Below, one piece after another: positions 15,406-22,757 of a stretch of 26,312 nt of DNA. Location of the stretch: the NCBI GenBank assembly GCA_030550295.1, contig JAUQPQ010000010.1, forward strand, positions 1 through 26,312, in the 5' to 3' direction. How positions within the stretch are numbered: position 1 is the first letter of the stretch; every line of letters begins with the position of its first letter. Below the pieces are notes generated by a model that was not told the origin of the DNA, ran no database searches, and worked only from the letters and a program-made list of their open reading frames with translations. Made by a program: the position numbers and the translations under genes. This DNA is from Chloroflexota bacterium (lineage in GTDB: Bacteria; Chloroflexota; Dehalococcoidia; SM23-28-2; HRBIN24).

Positions 15406-16206
15406 GGAGGGGCAGTAGCTGGTGACCCTGCCTCCGGAAGCACTCTCCTGGATGGGAGTGTGGCAACGGGGGCACGGCTGGTCTCCCCTCCTGTGGACGG
15501 CCATGTGCTCCCGGTACTCATCGTCGGGCAGGCCGTAACGCTCCATCATGGCCAGGACCTGGCGCGCTCCGTTGGTGATGACCTCCCTTATGGCCCTTGT
15601 TAGGGCCTCAACCTCATGGTCTTGAAGGTCTTGGCCCCGCCGGAATGGGCTTATGCCTGCTGCCCAAAGGACTTCATCGGCGTAGGCGTTGCCGATGCCA
15701 GATACCAGCTTTTCGGAAAGGATGAGGGATTTTATGGCTGCCTTCTGGCCCTGCAGACGTTCTTTGACGAGCTGGGGAGTCAGCTGGGGCGAAAGGGCAT
15801 CGGGGCCGGTATCAGGGCGGGAGGGGAGGATACTTTGTAGCGCCTCTTTATCTGGCGCTACGTAGATGCGGGAGAGGAGGCGCTCGTCCCATAGACGTAG
15901 CTCCATACCGTCGTCTAGGGTGAGGGCCCAAACGGTGCGTGGACGTCTTCTCTCTGTCTGAGGCAGGTAATGGAACCGCCCAGTAAGCATAGGGTGTATG
16001 GCCACTATGGCCCCTTGGGTGTCTATTTGCAGAAATTTGCCCGTCCGTTTCACAGTTAGGACTGTTTGTGAGGCTAGGGCGGGCAGTAGCTCCTTGCCTG
16101 CCTTCACCACTGCTGGGATAAGGGCCTTGGCCTCTTTCACCTTATGCCCCATCATACGTGGGGAGAGGTAAGTAGCATAGGCTTCTAGGTCGGGTGCTTC
16201 AGGCAT
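15394..16206 (-). CDS. Fpg/Nei-family DNA glycosylase, non-canonical
   Basis: A 270-residue base-excision glycosylase/AP lyase family protein. The N-terminal Pro that attacks the sugar and the following Glu are kept (MPEAPDLEAY), as are the Lys in KRTGKFLQID, the H2TH stretch LVSGIGNAYADEVLWAAGI, and the C-terminal zinc finger (CPRC, 16 residues, CPSC, then QK). Compared with E. coli Fpg, however, the three residues that fill the gap left by the flipped base are not conserved: HLGMSG is HPMLTG, and DPRRFG is DERLLS. The region between the H2TH motif and the zinc finger looks shortened. It is therefore probably a related glycosylase with its own lesion preference rather than standard 8-oxoguanine MutM, so I give no symbol. 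It is the last gene of the uspA-to-fpg operon, 32 bases after pheA. Confidence 0.8.
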   Translation of the reverse strand: MPEAPDLEAYATYLSPRMMGHKVKEAKALIPAVVKAGKELLPALASQTVLTVKRTGKFLQIDTQGAIVAIHPMLTGRFHYLPQTERRRPRTVWALTLDDGMELRLWDERLLSRIYVAPDKEALQSILPSRPDTGPDALSPQLTPQLVKERLQGQKAAIKSLILSEKLVSGIGNAYADEVLWAAGISPFRRGQDLQDHEVEALTRAIREVITNGARQVLAMMERYGLPDDEYREHMAVHRRGDQPCPRCHTPIQESASGGRVTSYCPSCQK

Positions 16207-16238
16207 GGTTTTTTGTCCTCATAAAAGGTCTGACTGGG

Positions 16239-17063
16239 TTAGGGCTGCCACTTGGGGTAGGAGCCGAGGATGCGCAAGAAGGAGCATTGGGCGCTGATCG
16301 CCTCCAGGGCCTCAGCTACGGGAGGGTCTGTGCGGTGGCCGTCCACATCAGCCAAAAATATGTAGGCCCCTAACTTGTCCCCTGTAGGGCGGGACTCGAT
16401 CTTGGTCAGGTTGATAGAGCGGGAGGAAAACTCCTTGAGGGCCCCTACTAATAGGCCAGGGCGGTCCTCCACGGCGAAGGCGAAGGCGAGGGAGGTCTTG
16501 TCGTGCCCGGTTGGGGGGTGGTCCTCACGGGCCAGGGCGACGAAGCGGGTGAGGTTGGGTTGGCGGTCTTGGATGGAGCGGGCTAGCACCTCTGCCCCAT
16601 AGATGCGGGCAGCTCGTAAAGTGCCGATAGCCGCTGCCCCTTCCTGGGCCATCATCTCTTCCACGGCTGCTGCGGTAGACAAGGCGGCCACCACTTGGGC
16701 CTTAGGGAAGCAGCGCTCCAGGAAGCGCCGGCACTGGCCCAAGGCCTGAGGATGGGAATAGACTACTTGGATATCAGAGGGGCAAGTCCCTGGGCGCACT
16801 AGCAGGTGGTGCTCTATAGGTAGGACGAACTCCCGGCGGATATAAAGCCCCTCTTCATGGATGAGCACGTCCAAAGTCTCTGGCACGGAGCCTTCCAAGG
16901 AATTTTCAATGGGGACCACTCCTTCATCTGCCATTCCTGCAAGGACGGCCGCTGCCACTGCCGATATGCTAGGCATGGGCACTAGCTCGTGCTCCTTGGC
17001 GTAAAGGAGGGCGGCCTCCTCGGTAAAGGTACCTGGGGGGCCCAAGTAGGCGACGGTCGTCAT
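16239..17063 (-). CDS. pheA: PheA, prephenate dehydratase
   Basis: A 274-residue monofunctional prephenate dehydratase, which makes phenylpyruvate for phenylalanine. The catalytic domain (about 1-180) has AYLGPPGTFTEEAA, VVPIENSLEGSV and the TRF motif in NLTRFVAL (Thr172). The ACT domain (about 190-270) carries RPGLLVGALKEFSSRSINLT and ESRP (223-226), the phenylalanine-binding motif, so end-product inhibition is expected. There is no chorismate mutase domain. Its ATG overlaps the stop of the second TrkA gene by four bases (ATGA), an odd partnership of amino acid synthesis with potassium-type regulation. Confidence 0.95.
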   Translation of the reverse strand: MTTVAYLGPPGTFTEEAALLYAKEHELVPMPSISAVAAAVLAGMADEGVVPIENSLEGSVPETLDVLIHEEGLYIRREFVLPIEHHLLVRPGTCPSDIQVVYSHPQALGQCRRFLERCFPKAQVVAALSTAAAVEEMMAQEGAAAIGTLRAARIYGAEVLARSIQDRQPNLTRFVALAREDHPPTGHDKTSLAFAFAVEDRPGLLVGALKEFSSRSINLTKIESRPTGDKLGAYIFLADVDGHRTDPPVAEALEAISAQCSFLRILGSYPKWQP

Positions 17064-17764
17064 CGTTGCAAGCTGAGGGGGCCGTAGGGGCTGCTCAACG
17101 GTGCAGGCCGGGAGAAGACCTCCCGCAGCAGCTCCTCGTTCTCCCGACGGGTTACTACCACCACCTTGTCCCCCGGATGTAGGACGGTGTCAGGGTCGGG
17201 GGACTTGGGGCTGCCATCTTCCTCAATGATGAGGGCGACGATGGACTGTTGGGGAAGCAGGATGTCCTTGAGACGGTGCCCAGCTACCGCGGCTTGGGAA
17301 GGGATGCGTACCTCCACCATCTCAAGGCCACCTCCACGCATGGAGAGGAGATGGATAAGGGCATGGACGGGCAGCTCCTGCTCTATTTGGGCCAAGATGG
17401 CATCGGTGGCGTTGACGGTGTGGTCGATGCCCAGACGGTGGAAGATTTCGGCGTTCTTAGGGTCGTTGACTAGGGCGATGGTGCGAGGTGTCTGAAAGCG
17501 CACCTTGGCCACTTGACAGATCACCAGGTTGTCCTCGTCGTCACCGGTGACGGCCACAACCATGTCGGCCCGGTTGAAGCCGGCCTTCTCCATAACGGCC
17601 ACTTCCGAGCCATCGCCCCGCAGGACGATGTCGCCTAGCTCGGCCTCTAAGTGTTCACAGCGGGCACGATCCTTCTCTATCACCAAGACCTCATGGCCAT
17701 CGTCCCTAAGGGCCTTGGCCAGGTGGTAGCCTACCTTGCCTCCGCCTACAATGATGACATACAT
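17060..17764 (-). CDS. TrkA-type RCK protein (N and C domains)
   Basis: A 234-residue cytosolic regulator. The RCK_N Rossmann domain begins MYVIIVGGGKVGYHLAKAL (GxGxxG) with the acidic end of strand 2 in VLVIEKD. A linker and RCK_C domain follow from about 140, ending PDTVLHPGDKVVVVTRRE. TrkA/KtrA proteins bind NAD(H) or ATP and gate potassium transporters. The frame is open upstream to 17830 but that would overlap the preceding gene and add a 22-residue non-homologous tail; ATG 17764 shares its A with the preceding TGA. No TrkH/KtrB transporter gene is in the window. Confidence 0.88.
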   Translation of the reverse strand: MYVIIVGGGKVGYHLAKALRDDGHEVLVIEKDRARCEHLEAELGDIVLRGDGSEVAVMEKAGFNRADMVVAVTGDDEDNLVICQVAKVRFQTPRTIALVNDPKNAEIFHRLGIDHTVNATDAILAQIEQELPVHALIHLLSMRGGGLEMVEVRIPSQAAVAGHRLKDILLPQQSIVALIIEEDGSPKSPDPDTVLHPGDKVVVVTRRENEELLREVFSRPAPLSSPYGPLSLQR

Positions 17765-18189
17765 CACTCTTCCCTCCTGGCCTCGCCCGGTGCCTGGCTC
17801 AAAGCTTGTAGGAAGACCTGGACGCTCCAACGGGTGGGGCTCACTGTCTCTAGGCCTAAGGAGCGGTATATCTCCTCCCGGGCAGGGTCGTAGATACGAC
17901 AGAGCACCCTGGGGACGCCAAATATGAGCTTGGCTATTTGGGCTGCCATAAGGTTACGATTATCACCCTGGGTGACGGCGATGAATACATCTGCATCCTG
18001 CACCCCAACCCTACGTAGGACGTCTTGGTCAGCGCCGTTGCCGATAACCTTGCGCCCCCGGAATTGGGGTGGCAAGCGGCGTAAGGCGTCGGGGTTGATG
18101 TCTAGGACGGTGACCTGGTGGCCTGCCTGATCCAGCTGGGAGGCCAGCTCAGAGCCTACCCGGCCGCAACCCATGATGACTACTTTCAT
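17764..18189 (-). CDS. TrkA-N (RCK_N) domain protein
   Basis: A 141-residue protein made only of an RCK_N Rossmann domain. MKVVIMGCGRVGSELASQL holds the GxGxxG nucleotide motif and VTVLDINPDAL the acidic residue that normally selects NAD; ADVFIAVTQGDNRNLMAAQIAK is the usual second half. There is no RCK_C ligand-binding domain, unlike the next gene. Paired short and long RCK proteins could form a mixed ring, which is inference. The start overlaps the uspA stop by four bases; the stop overlaps the next start by one. Confidence 0.87.
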   Translation of the reverse strand: MKVVIMGCGRVGSELASQLDQAGHQVTVLDINPDALRRLPPQFRGRKVIGNGADQDVLRRVGVQDADVFIAVTQGDNRNLMAAQIAKLIFGVPRVLCRIYDPAREEIYRSLGLETVSPTRWSVQVFLQALSQAPGEARREE

Positions 18190-18677
18190 GGCTTCCTAAG
18201 GGAGCTTCGCACTAACCACACCTGGCACGGAGCGTGCTGGAGGACGTACCTGGCTACCCGCCCCAAGGGGATCTCAGAAGCTACTGGCTTTGGCTTACCC
18301 GCGGTGGGCCACTCGTAGCCCCCTTCCATCTCCTCCACCTCTACACCCATGATAATAGCCTCCACGTCCCGCTCGATAGCCTCATCGACGATGGCGTGGC
18401 CAGCGTCCCGGGCCTGCAGGAGTTCGCCTTCCGCCTGGCAGTCGTAGTGCTTGGCCAAGCTCTCGGCCTGGCGGAGGATCCGCTCCCCTTCCTCCGTCTC
18501 TGCGGTGAGCTCAGCATCTAGGGGTAGGCTACGGGCCACTTCAATAACATGGACGATGTATACCTTGCCCCGGTTACGCCTGACTACCGAGCAGGCCAGG
18601 GCCAAAGCCTGCAAGCTGGCCTCTGATCCGTCCACGGGGACCAGGGCTTGCCTCACCTGATCAGGTGCTCTAGTCAT
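18186..18677 (-). CDS. UspA-family universal stress protein
   Basis: A 163-residue single Usp domain. It starts ALVPVDGSEASLQALALA, the common Usp strand 1 and helix, and continues KVYIVHVIEVA and AIVDEAIERDVEAIIMG. The ATP motif of the MJ0577 class (G-2x-G-9x-G-S/T) is broken: after IIMG come VEVEEMEGG and an insertion of roughly 20 residues, and the later Gly is followed by Arg (PLGRVARYVL). It may bind ATP poorly or another ligand. It is the first gene of an operon with two TrkA proteins, pheA and an Fpg-like gene. Start ATG 18677, ribosome binding site GGTGGGG. Confidence 0.85.
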   Translation of the reverse strand: MTRAPDQVRQALVPVDGSEASLQALALACSVVRRNRGKVYIVHVIEVARSLPLDAELTAETEEGERILRQAESLAKHYDCQAEGELLQARDAGHAIVDEAIERDVEAIIMGVEVEEMEGGYEWPTAGKPKPVASEIPLGRVARYVLQHAPCQVWLVRSSLRKP

Positions 18678-18728
18678 TACCCCACCTGGCCCAAACCATT
18701 ATATATGTCCTGGGCGCCAAATGGGGTA
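18678..18728 (-). promoter_or_regulatory. uspA promoter inside an imperfect inverted repeat
   Basis: On the minus strand a perfect TATAAT (18703-18698, within TATATAAT) precedes the uspA ATG by 20 bases; the -35 is poor. The arms of an inverted repeat flank it: TACCCCA-CCT-GGCCCA (18678-18693) and TGGGCGCC-AAA-TGGGGTA (18711-18728). The arms match except for two mismatches and a two-base insertion, with 17 bases between them. The left arm also holds the ribosome binding site complement. The geometry suits a dimeric DNA-binding regulator. The -10 is well supported, the operator is a proposal. Confidence 0.5.
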
Positions 18729-18754
18729 GGCTTTTCGCACTGTTACTTAGACCT

Positions 18755-18760
18755 TATACT
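18755..18760 (+). promoter_or_regulatory. -10 box of the pdxST operon
   Basis: TATACT lies 23 bases before the pdxS ATG, followed by a clear GGAGG ribosome binding site. The best -35, TTTTCG at 18732-18737 (17-base spacer), matches only three of six positions, so an activator or alternative factor is possible. It diverges from the uspA promoter. Confidence 0.5.
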
Positions 18761-18783
18761 GTGCTCTGGAGGTCGGATACGGC

Positions 18784-19668
18784 ATGTTGGAAAGGGGCAC
18801 TATCGCTGTCAAAAGGGGCTTGGCCCAAATGCTCAAGGGCGGGGTCATTATGGATGTGGTCACCCCGGAGCAGGCCAAGATCGCTGAGGAGGCGGGGGCC
18901 TGTGCCGTCATGGCCCTGGAGAGGGTGCCGGCCGACATCCGGGCGGCCGGTGGGGTGGCCCGCATGGCTGATCCCGAGCGCATCATCAAGATCATGGATG
19001 CCGTCTCCATCCCCGTCATGGCCAAATGCCGTATCGGCCACATAGTAGAGGCCCAGGTCTTGGAGGCCATAGGGGTTGACTTCATAGATGAGTCGGAGGT
19101 GCTTACGCCAGCGGACGAGTCTCACCATATCAACAAGTGGGCCTTTAAGGTTCCGTTTGTGTGTGGGGCTCGCGACCTAGGCGAGGCGCTGCGACGCATC
19201 GGCGAGGGGGCGGCCATGATTCGCACCAAGGGGGAGGCGGGCACGGGCAACATTGTGGAGGCGGTGCGCCACATGCGGGCCATCATGGACCACATCCGTA
19301 AGCTCCAGAACATGCCTGAAGAGGAGCTGATGGCCGAGGCGAAAGCCCTTGGGGCCCCTTATGAGTTGGTTAAAGAGACGGCGCGTCTGGGACGCCTGCC
19401 CGTGGTCAATTTTGCGGCAGGAGGTGTGGCTACCCCAGCCGATGCTGCCCTTATGATGCTCCTTGGTGCCGATGGGGTCTTCGTAGGCTCAGGCATCTTC
19501 AAGTCTGATGATCCCGAGCGGCGGGCGGCGGCCATAGTCAAGGCGGTCACCTTCTATCAGGATCCGGCGGTCATTGCCCAGGTGTCGCGGGGCCTTGGGG
19601 AGGCGATGCGAGGTATAGATGTGCGCACCCTTGCCCCTGAAGAGCGGTTGGCCGTCAGGGGCTGGTAG
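18784..19668 (+). CDS. pdxS: PdxS, pyridoxal 5'-phosphate synthase subunit
   Basis: A 294-residue protein, identical in length to Bacillus subtilis PdxS and very similar throughout. It forms the ring of the PLP synthase that condenses ribose 5-phosphate, glyceraldehyde 3-phosphate and ammonia. Asp24 (VIMDVV), Lys81 (PVMAKCRIGH) and Lys149 (IRTKGEAGTG), the catalytic lysines and their partner, are all present, as are ALERVPADIRAAGGVARM and NFAAGGVATPADAALMM. The N-terminus is short (MLERGTIAVKRG) but normal. The glutaminase partner pdxT begins 23 bases downstream. Together they show the DXP-independent vitamin B6 route. Confidence 0.98.
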   Translation: MLERGTIAVKRGLAQMLKGGVIMDVVTPEQAKIAEEAGACAVMALERVPADIRAAGGVARMADPERIIKIMDAVSIPVMAKCRIGHIVEAQVLEAIGVDFIDESEVLTPADESHHINKWAFKVPFVCGARDLGEALRRIGEGAAMIRTKGEAGTGNIVEAVRHMRAIMDHIRKLQNMPEEELMAEAKALGAPYELVKETARLGRLPVVNFAAGGVATPADAALMMLLGADGVFVGSGIFKSDDPERRAAAIVKAVTFYQDPAVIAQVSRGLGEAMRGIDVRTLAPEERLAVRGW

Positions 19669-19691
19669 TCCATGTTACAGTTGGAGATGGG

Positions 19692-20309
19692 ATGGCCCGC
19701 ATAGGCGTTTTAGCCCTCCAAGGCGATTTCTTAGAGCATGAGGTAGCCTTGCGCCACTTAGGGCAAGAGGTGGTGCAGGTGCGTACTGTTGCCCACTTGG
19801 ACGGTATCGATGGCCTCATCATCCCTGGCGGGGAGTCCACCACCTTTGGCCGCCTCATGTCCGATCTCGGCCTGTACAGGGCGTTGGCCGATATGATAGC
19901 GGCCGGGTTGCCCGTTTGGGGCACCTGTGCTGGCCTGATCCTCTTGGCCCGCCACGTCCTTGACCTTTCGTATCCTACCTTGGCGGCCTTAGATATAGTG
20001 GTCGACCGCAACGCCTATGGGCGCCAGGTTGACAGCTTTGAAATGGATGTTCAGGTGCCTGTCCTGGGGCCAGAACCGTTCCGGGCCATCTTTATAAGGG
20101 CGCCAGTTATACAGGCGGTGGGGGAGGGGGTGGAGGTGCTGGCCCGTCTGCCGCAAGGGGAAGATGTGCCCCGTGTAGGGGCGGGAACCCCTATAGCTGT
20201 GTGCCAAGGCCGCGTTTTGGGTACCACCTTCCATCCGGAGCTGACCCAGGACCTGCGGTTCCACCGGCACTTCCTTGAACTAGTGGCAGGCAGGGTCGCG
20301 CCAATATGA
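19692..20309 (+). CDS. pdxT: PdxT, glutaminase subunit of PLP synthase
   Basis: A 205-residue class I glutamine amidotransferase that frees ammonia from glutamine and feeds it to PdxS. It starts IGVLALQGDFLEH; the catalytic triad is Cys79 (VWGTCAGLILL), His181 and Glu183 (TTFHPELT). PGGEST (45-50) is the oxyanion-region motif typical of PdxT. ATG 19692 is preceded by GGAG. Its stop overlaps the next start by four bases (ATGA). Confidence 0.97.
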   Translation: MARIGVLALQGDFLEHEVALRHLGQEVVQVRTVAHLDGIDGLIIPGGESTTFGRLMSDLGLYRALADMIAAGLPVWGTCAGLILLARHVLDLSYPTLAALDIVVDRNAYGRQVDSFEMDVQVPVLGPEPFRAIFIRAPVIQAVGEGVEVLARLPQGEDVPRVGAGTPIAVCQGRVLGTTFHPELTQDLRFHRHFLELVAGRVAPI

Positions 20310-21217
20310 GCCTTATTTTGCCCCTGAGCCCTCTCCACCTGCCATCGCTACTTTTGAGCCGGCTGCCTCCCGATGAGACCTGGTCTAGGGACAGGTTAGC
20401 CGATGCCCCCAGGTCGGCGGTGAAGGCGGCATTGCACCATGTAAGGCCCTTCCGATGGCAGGCCTGGGTGGCCATGAGGGGGCCTTGGGTCTCGGGCCTC
20501 ATCGGCGCCTCATATTTGGGGTACCACACCTGGGAGATATCGGCCCTGAGCGCTGTGGATGGCGATGAGGCCTTGTTCCTCCTTGGTTGGGCCTGTCGTC
20601 ACCTAGCTATGGGGGGAGGGCAACGTCTACTCATGCGTCTTCAGGCCGAAAGCCCCCTGGAGCCGGTGGCCCATAAGGCCGGTTTCCTGGCCCTAGGATG
20701 TGAAGACCTTTATCTGCTGTCTGAGACAGAGGGCATAGGTGGTTTAGAGCCTCTGGCACCCTTGACCCCTCTTCAGCTCCATCAGGCGTTCCAGTTGTAC
20801 ATCGCCTCTGCCCCGTCTTGGGTAAGGGCTCTGGAAGGGCCCACTCTAGGCCAGTGGCGGGCCTCCTTCCGTGGTCTAGGCCGTGGGCAGGACCTAGGCC
20901 TCTGGCACAAGGGCCAGCTTCTGGCCTGGGTACGGTTGTGGCCTGGGGCCAAGGGCACGGTAGCCATGGCCCTTCTCCATCCCTCGGCCCAGGGGAGGGC
21001 GAAAGAGGTAGCGGCTAGGGCTCTCCAACGGTGCCAGCGGCAACCCGTGTACTTCTTGGTCCCGTCTTACCAGCAGGGGCTGGCAGCGGCTTTGGAAGGG
21101 GAGGGATTCCCCTTGCTCAGACGGTTTGTAAACTTCTTGCGCCCCCTGGCCCAATTGGCCCCTGCAGTTTCTGAGACCGCATCTCACCAGGTCCGGGGTT
21201 GGGCCCCTATACAGTGA
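20306..21217 (+). CDS. Unrecognised protein, possible tandem GNAT-like domains
   Basis: I do not recognise this 303-residue soluble protein with confidence. It is rich in Leu, Ala and Trp, without a signal peptide or membrane span. Two halves look alike in layout: each has a predicted strand-helix series ending in a Gly-Phe step (HKAGFLALGCEDLYLLSE near 128-145; GEGFPLLRRFVNFLRPL near 268-285), which recalls the end of GNAT acetyltransferases (xxxGFxxxxxxxx). A GGGQRLLMRLQ stretch (about 112) could be a degenerate acetyl-CoA loop. It lies between pdxT (overlap of four) and the R3H/AAA gene (three bases after), so it is expressed with the PLP genes. The GNAT reading is tentative. Confidence 0.55.
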   Translation: MSLILPLSPLHLPSLLLSRLPPDETWSRDRLADAPRSAVKAALHHVRPFRWQAWVAMRGPWVSGLIGASYLGYHTWEISALSAVDGDEALFLLGWACRHLAMGGGQRLLMRLQAESPLEPVAHKAGFLALGCEDLYLLSETEGIGGLEPLAPLTPLQLHQAFQLYIASAPSWVRALEGPTLGQWRASFRGLGRGQDLGLWHKGQLLAWVRLWPGAKGTVAMALLHPSAQGRAKEVAARALQRCQRQPVYFLVPSYQQGLAAALEGEGFPLLRRFVNFLRPLAQLAPAVSETASHQVRGWAPIQ

Positions 21218-21220
21218 AGG

Positions 21221-22753
21221 ATGCTGCGCGTAACTGACGACCTGGATGCCCTCCTGAACGTAATCCCCAAGCCCATATCTGAGGCGCTACGGCGCCGGCC
21301 CGATAACTACGAGCTCCTAGAGGTGGTTATGGACTTGGGACGGCGGCCCCAGGCCCGCTACCCTAACAGAGAAGTCATCCTTAGCGATAAAGAGGTGACC
21401 CAAGAGGACATAGAGTACGTGGTGAGCCGGGTGGGTGAATTCACCAGCGATAACCGTGCAGGGATCGAGCGCACCCTCCACCGCATATCAGCCATTCGCA
21501 ACCGCAAGGGGCGTATCGTGGGCCTCACCTTAAGGGTAGGCCGTGCCGTCTTTGGCACCGTGGTCATCGTCCAGGACCTACTGGAGACGGGGAAGAACAT
21601 CCTTCTCCTGGGTAGGCCTGGCGTTGGCAAGACGACCCTTCTGAGGGAGGCGGCGCGCTATCTGGCCGATGAGCTCCATAAGCGGGTAGTGGTGGTAGAT
21701 ACCTCCAACGAGATCGCCGGCGACGGCGACATCCCTCACCCAGGGATCGGCTCAGCCCGGCGCATGCAGGTGCCTGCCCCCCACCTGCAGCACAAAGTGA
21801 TGATCGAGGCGGTAGAAAACCATATGCCCGAGGTGATCATCATCGATGAGATAGGGACTGAGCTGGAGGCGGCGGCCGCCCGCACCATCGCTGAGCGGGG
21901 AGTCCAGTTGGTGGCCACTGCCCATGGTAACACCTTAGATAACCTCATCCTCAACCCCACCTTGTCCGACTTGGTAGGGGGTATACAATCGGTCACCTTG
22001 TCCGATGAGGAGGCGCGACGTCGAGGCACCCAGAAGGCCATCCTAGAGAGGCGCGCCCCTCCTACCTTCGACATCGTGGTGGAGATAAAGGGGTTCAACC
22101 ATGTGGCCGTCCACAGGGACGTGGCTGCCACTGTGGATGCCATCCTGCGCGGTTACCCGGTGCAGCCCGAGCTGAGGGAGCTCACCCCCACAGGGGAGGT
22201 GAAGGTGTTACAGAAGGCCCACCTAGAGGGGCCTACGCGTCGGGCTGTAACCCTCCCCTTTGCCGAACCGTCCCCATCTGTCCCTAATCCTCGCCAGCGA
22301 CGCCTGTTCATCTACGGCCTCTCCCGCGACCGCCTAGAGCAGGCCCTCCAGGAGACGCGCTTCCTTGGCCAGGTGGTCCACTCCCTTGATGAGGCCGATG
22401 CCCTCCTCATCTTGAGGAGCCACTATCGTCGGCGCCCTCAGGTAGTGAGGCAGGCCGAGGAGAGAGGCATCCCCATCTACGTGATCAAGAGCAACAGCGT
22501 CTACCAAATGGAGCAGGCGCTTTTGGCCATGCAGAGGGAGCGGATGCCGGACCCGGTGACGGCTGCCCTCCAGGAGGCCGAGGAGGCGATAGGCCACGTG
22601 ATGAGGGAGGAGCAGCCGGTAGAGCTCTCGCCCCAGAACGCCTATATACGACGGCTTCAACACCTTTTGGCCCAACGCTATAACTTGGCCACCGAGAGTG
22701 TAGGCAAGGAGCCCCACAGGCGGGTGCGCATCCTGCCCCGCTCGCCGAGTTAG
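21221..22753 (+). CDS. R3H-domain AAA ATPase (SpoIIIAA/Ycf45-like)
   Basis: A 510-residue protein with an AAA/RecA-type ATPase core resembling SpoIIIAA and cyanobacterial/plastid Ycf45, then a C-terminal R3H nucleic-acid-binding domain. Walker A is GRPGVGKTT (131-139), Walker B VIIIDE (205-210); VVVDTSNEIAGDGD and GVQLVATAHGNTLDNLI are the other conserved blocks. Near the end, R477-x3-H481 in IRRLQHLL is the R3H signature. A middle region (about 345-450) resembles no domain I can name. It should bind single-stranded nucleic acid in an ATP-dependent way; the exact role is unknown. tmk starts four bases after it. Confidence 0.88.
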   Translation: MLRVTDDLDALLNVIPKPISEALRRRPDNYELLEVVMDLGRRPQARYPNREVILSDKEVTQEDIEYVVSRVGEFTSDNRAGIERTLHRISAIRNRKGRIVGLTLRVGRAVFGTVVIVQDLLETGKNILLLGRPGVGKTTLLREAARYLADELHKRVVVVDTSNEIAGDGDIPHPGIGSARRMQVPAPHLQHKVMIEAVENHMPEVIIIDEIGTELEAAAARTIAERGVQLVATAHGNTLDNLILNPTLSDLVGGIQSVTLSDEEARRRGTQKAILERRAPPTFDIVVEIKGFNHVAVHRDVAATVDAILRGYPVQPELRELTPTGEVKVLQKAHLEGPTRRAVTLPFAEPSPSVPNPRQRRLFIYGLSRDRLEQALQETRFLGQVVHSLDEADALLILRSHYRRRPQVVRQAEERGIPIYVIKSNSVYQMEQALLAMQRERMPDPVTAALQEAEEAIGHVMREEQPVELSPQNAYIRRLQHLLAQRYNLATESVGKEPHRRVRILPRSPS

Positions 22754-22757
22754 GGAG

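Noticed and set aside
17765..17830. In-frame extension of the longer TrkA gene.
   Set aside because: It overlaps the shorter trkA gene and adds 22 residues before the Rossmann strand, which normally begins at the N-terminus.
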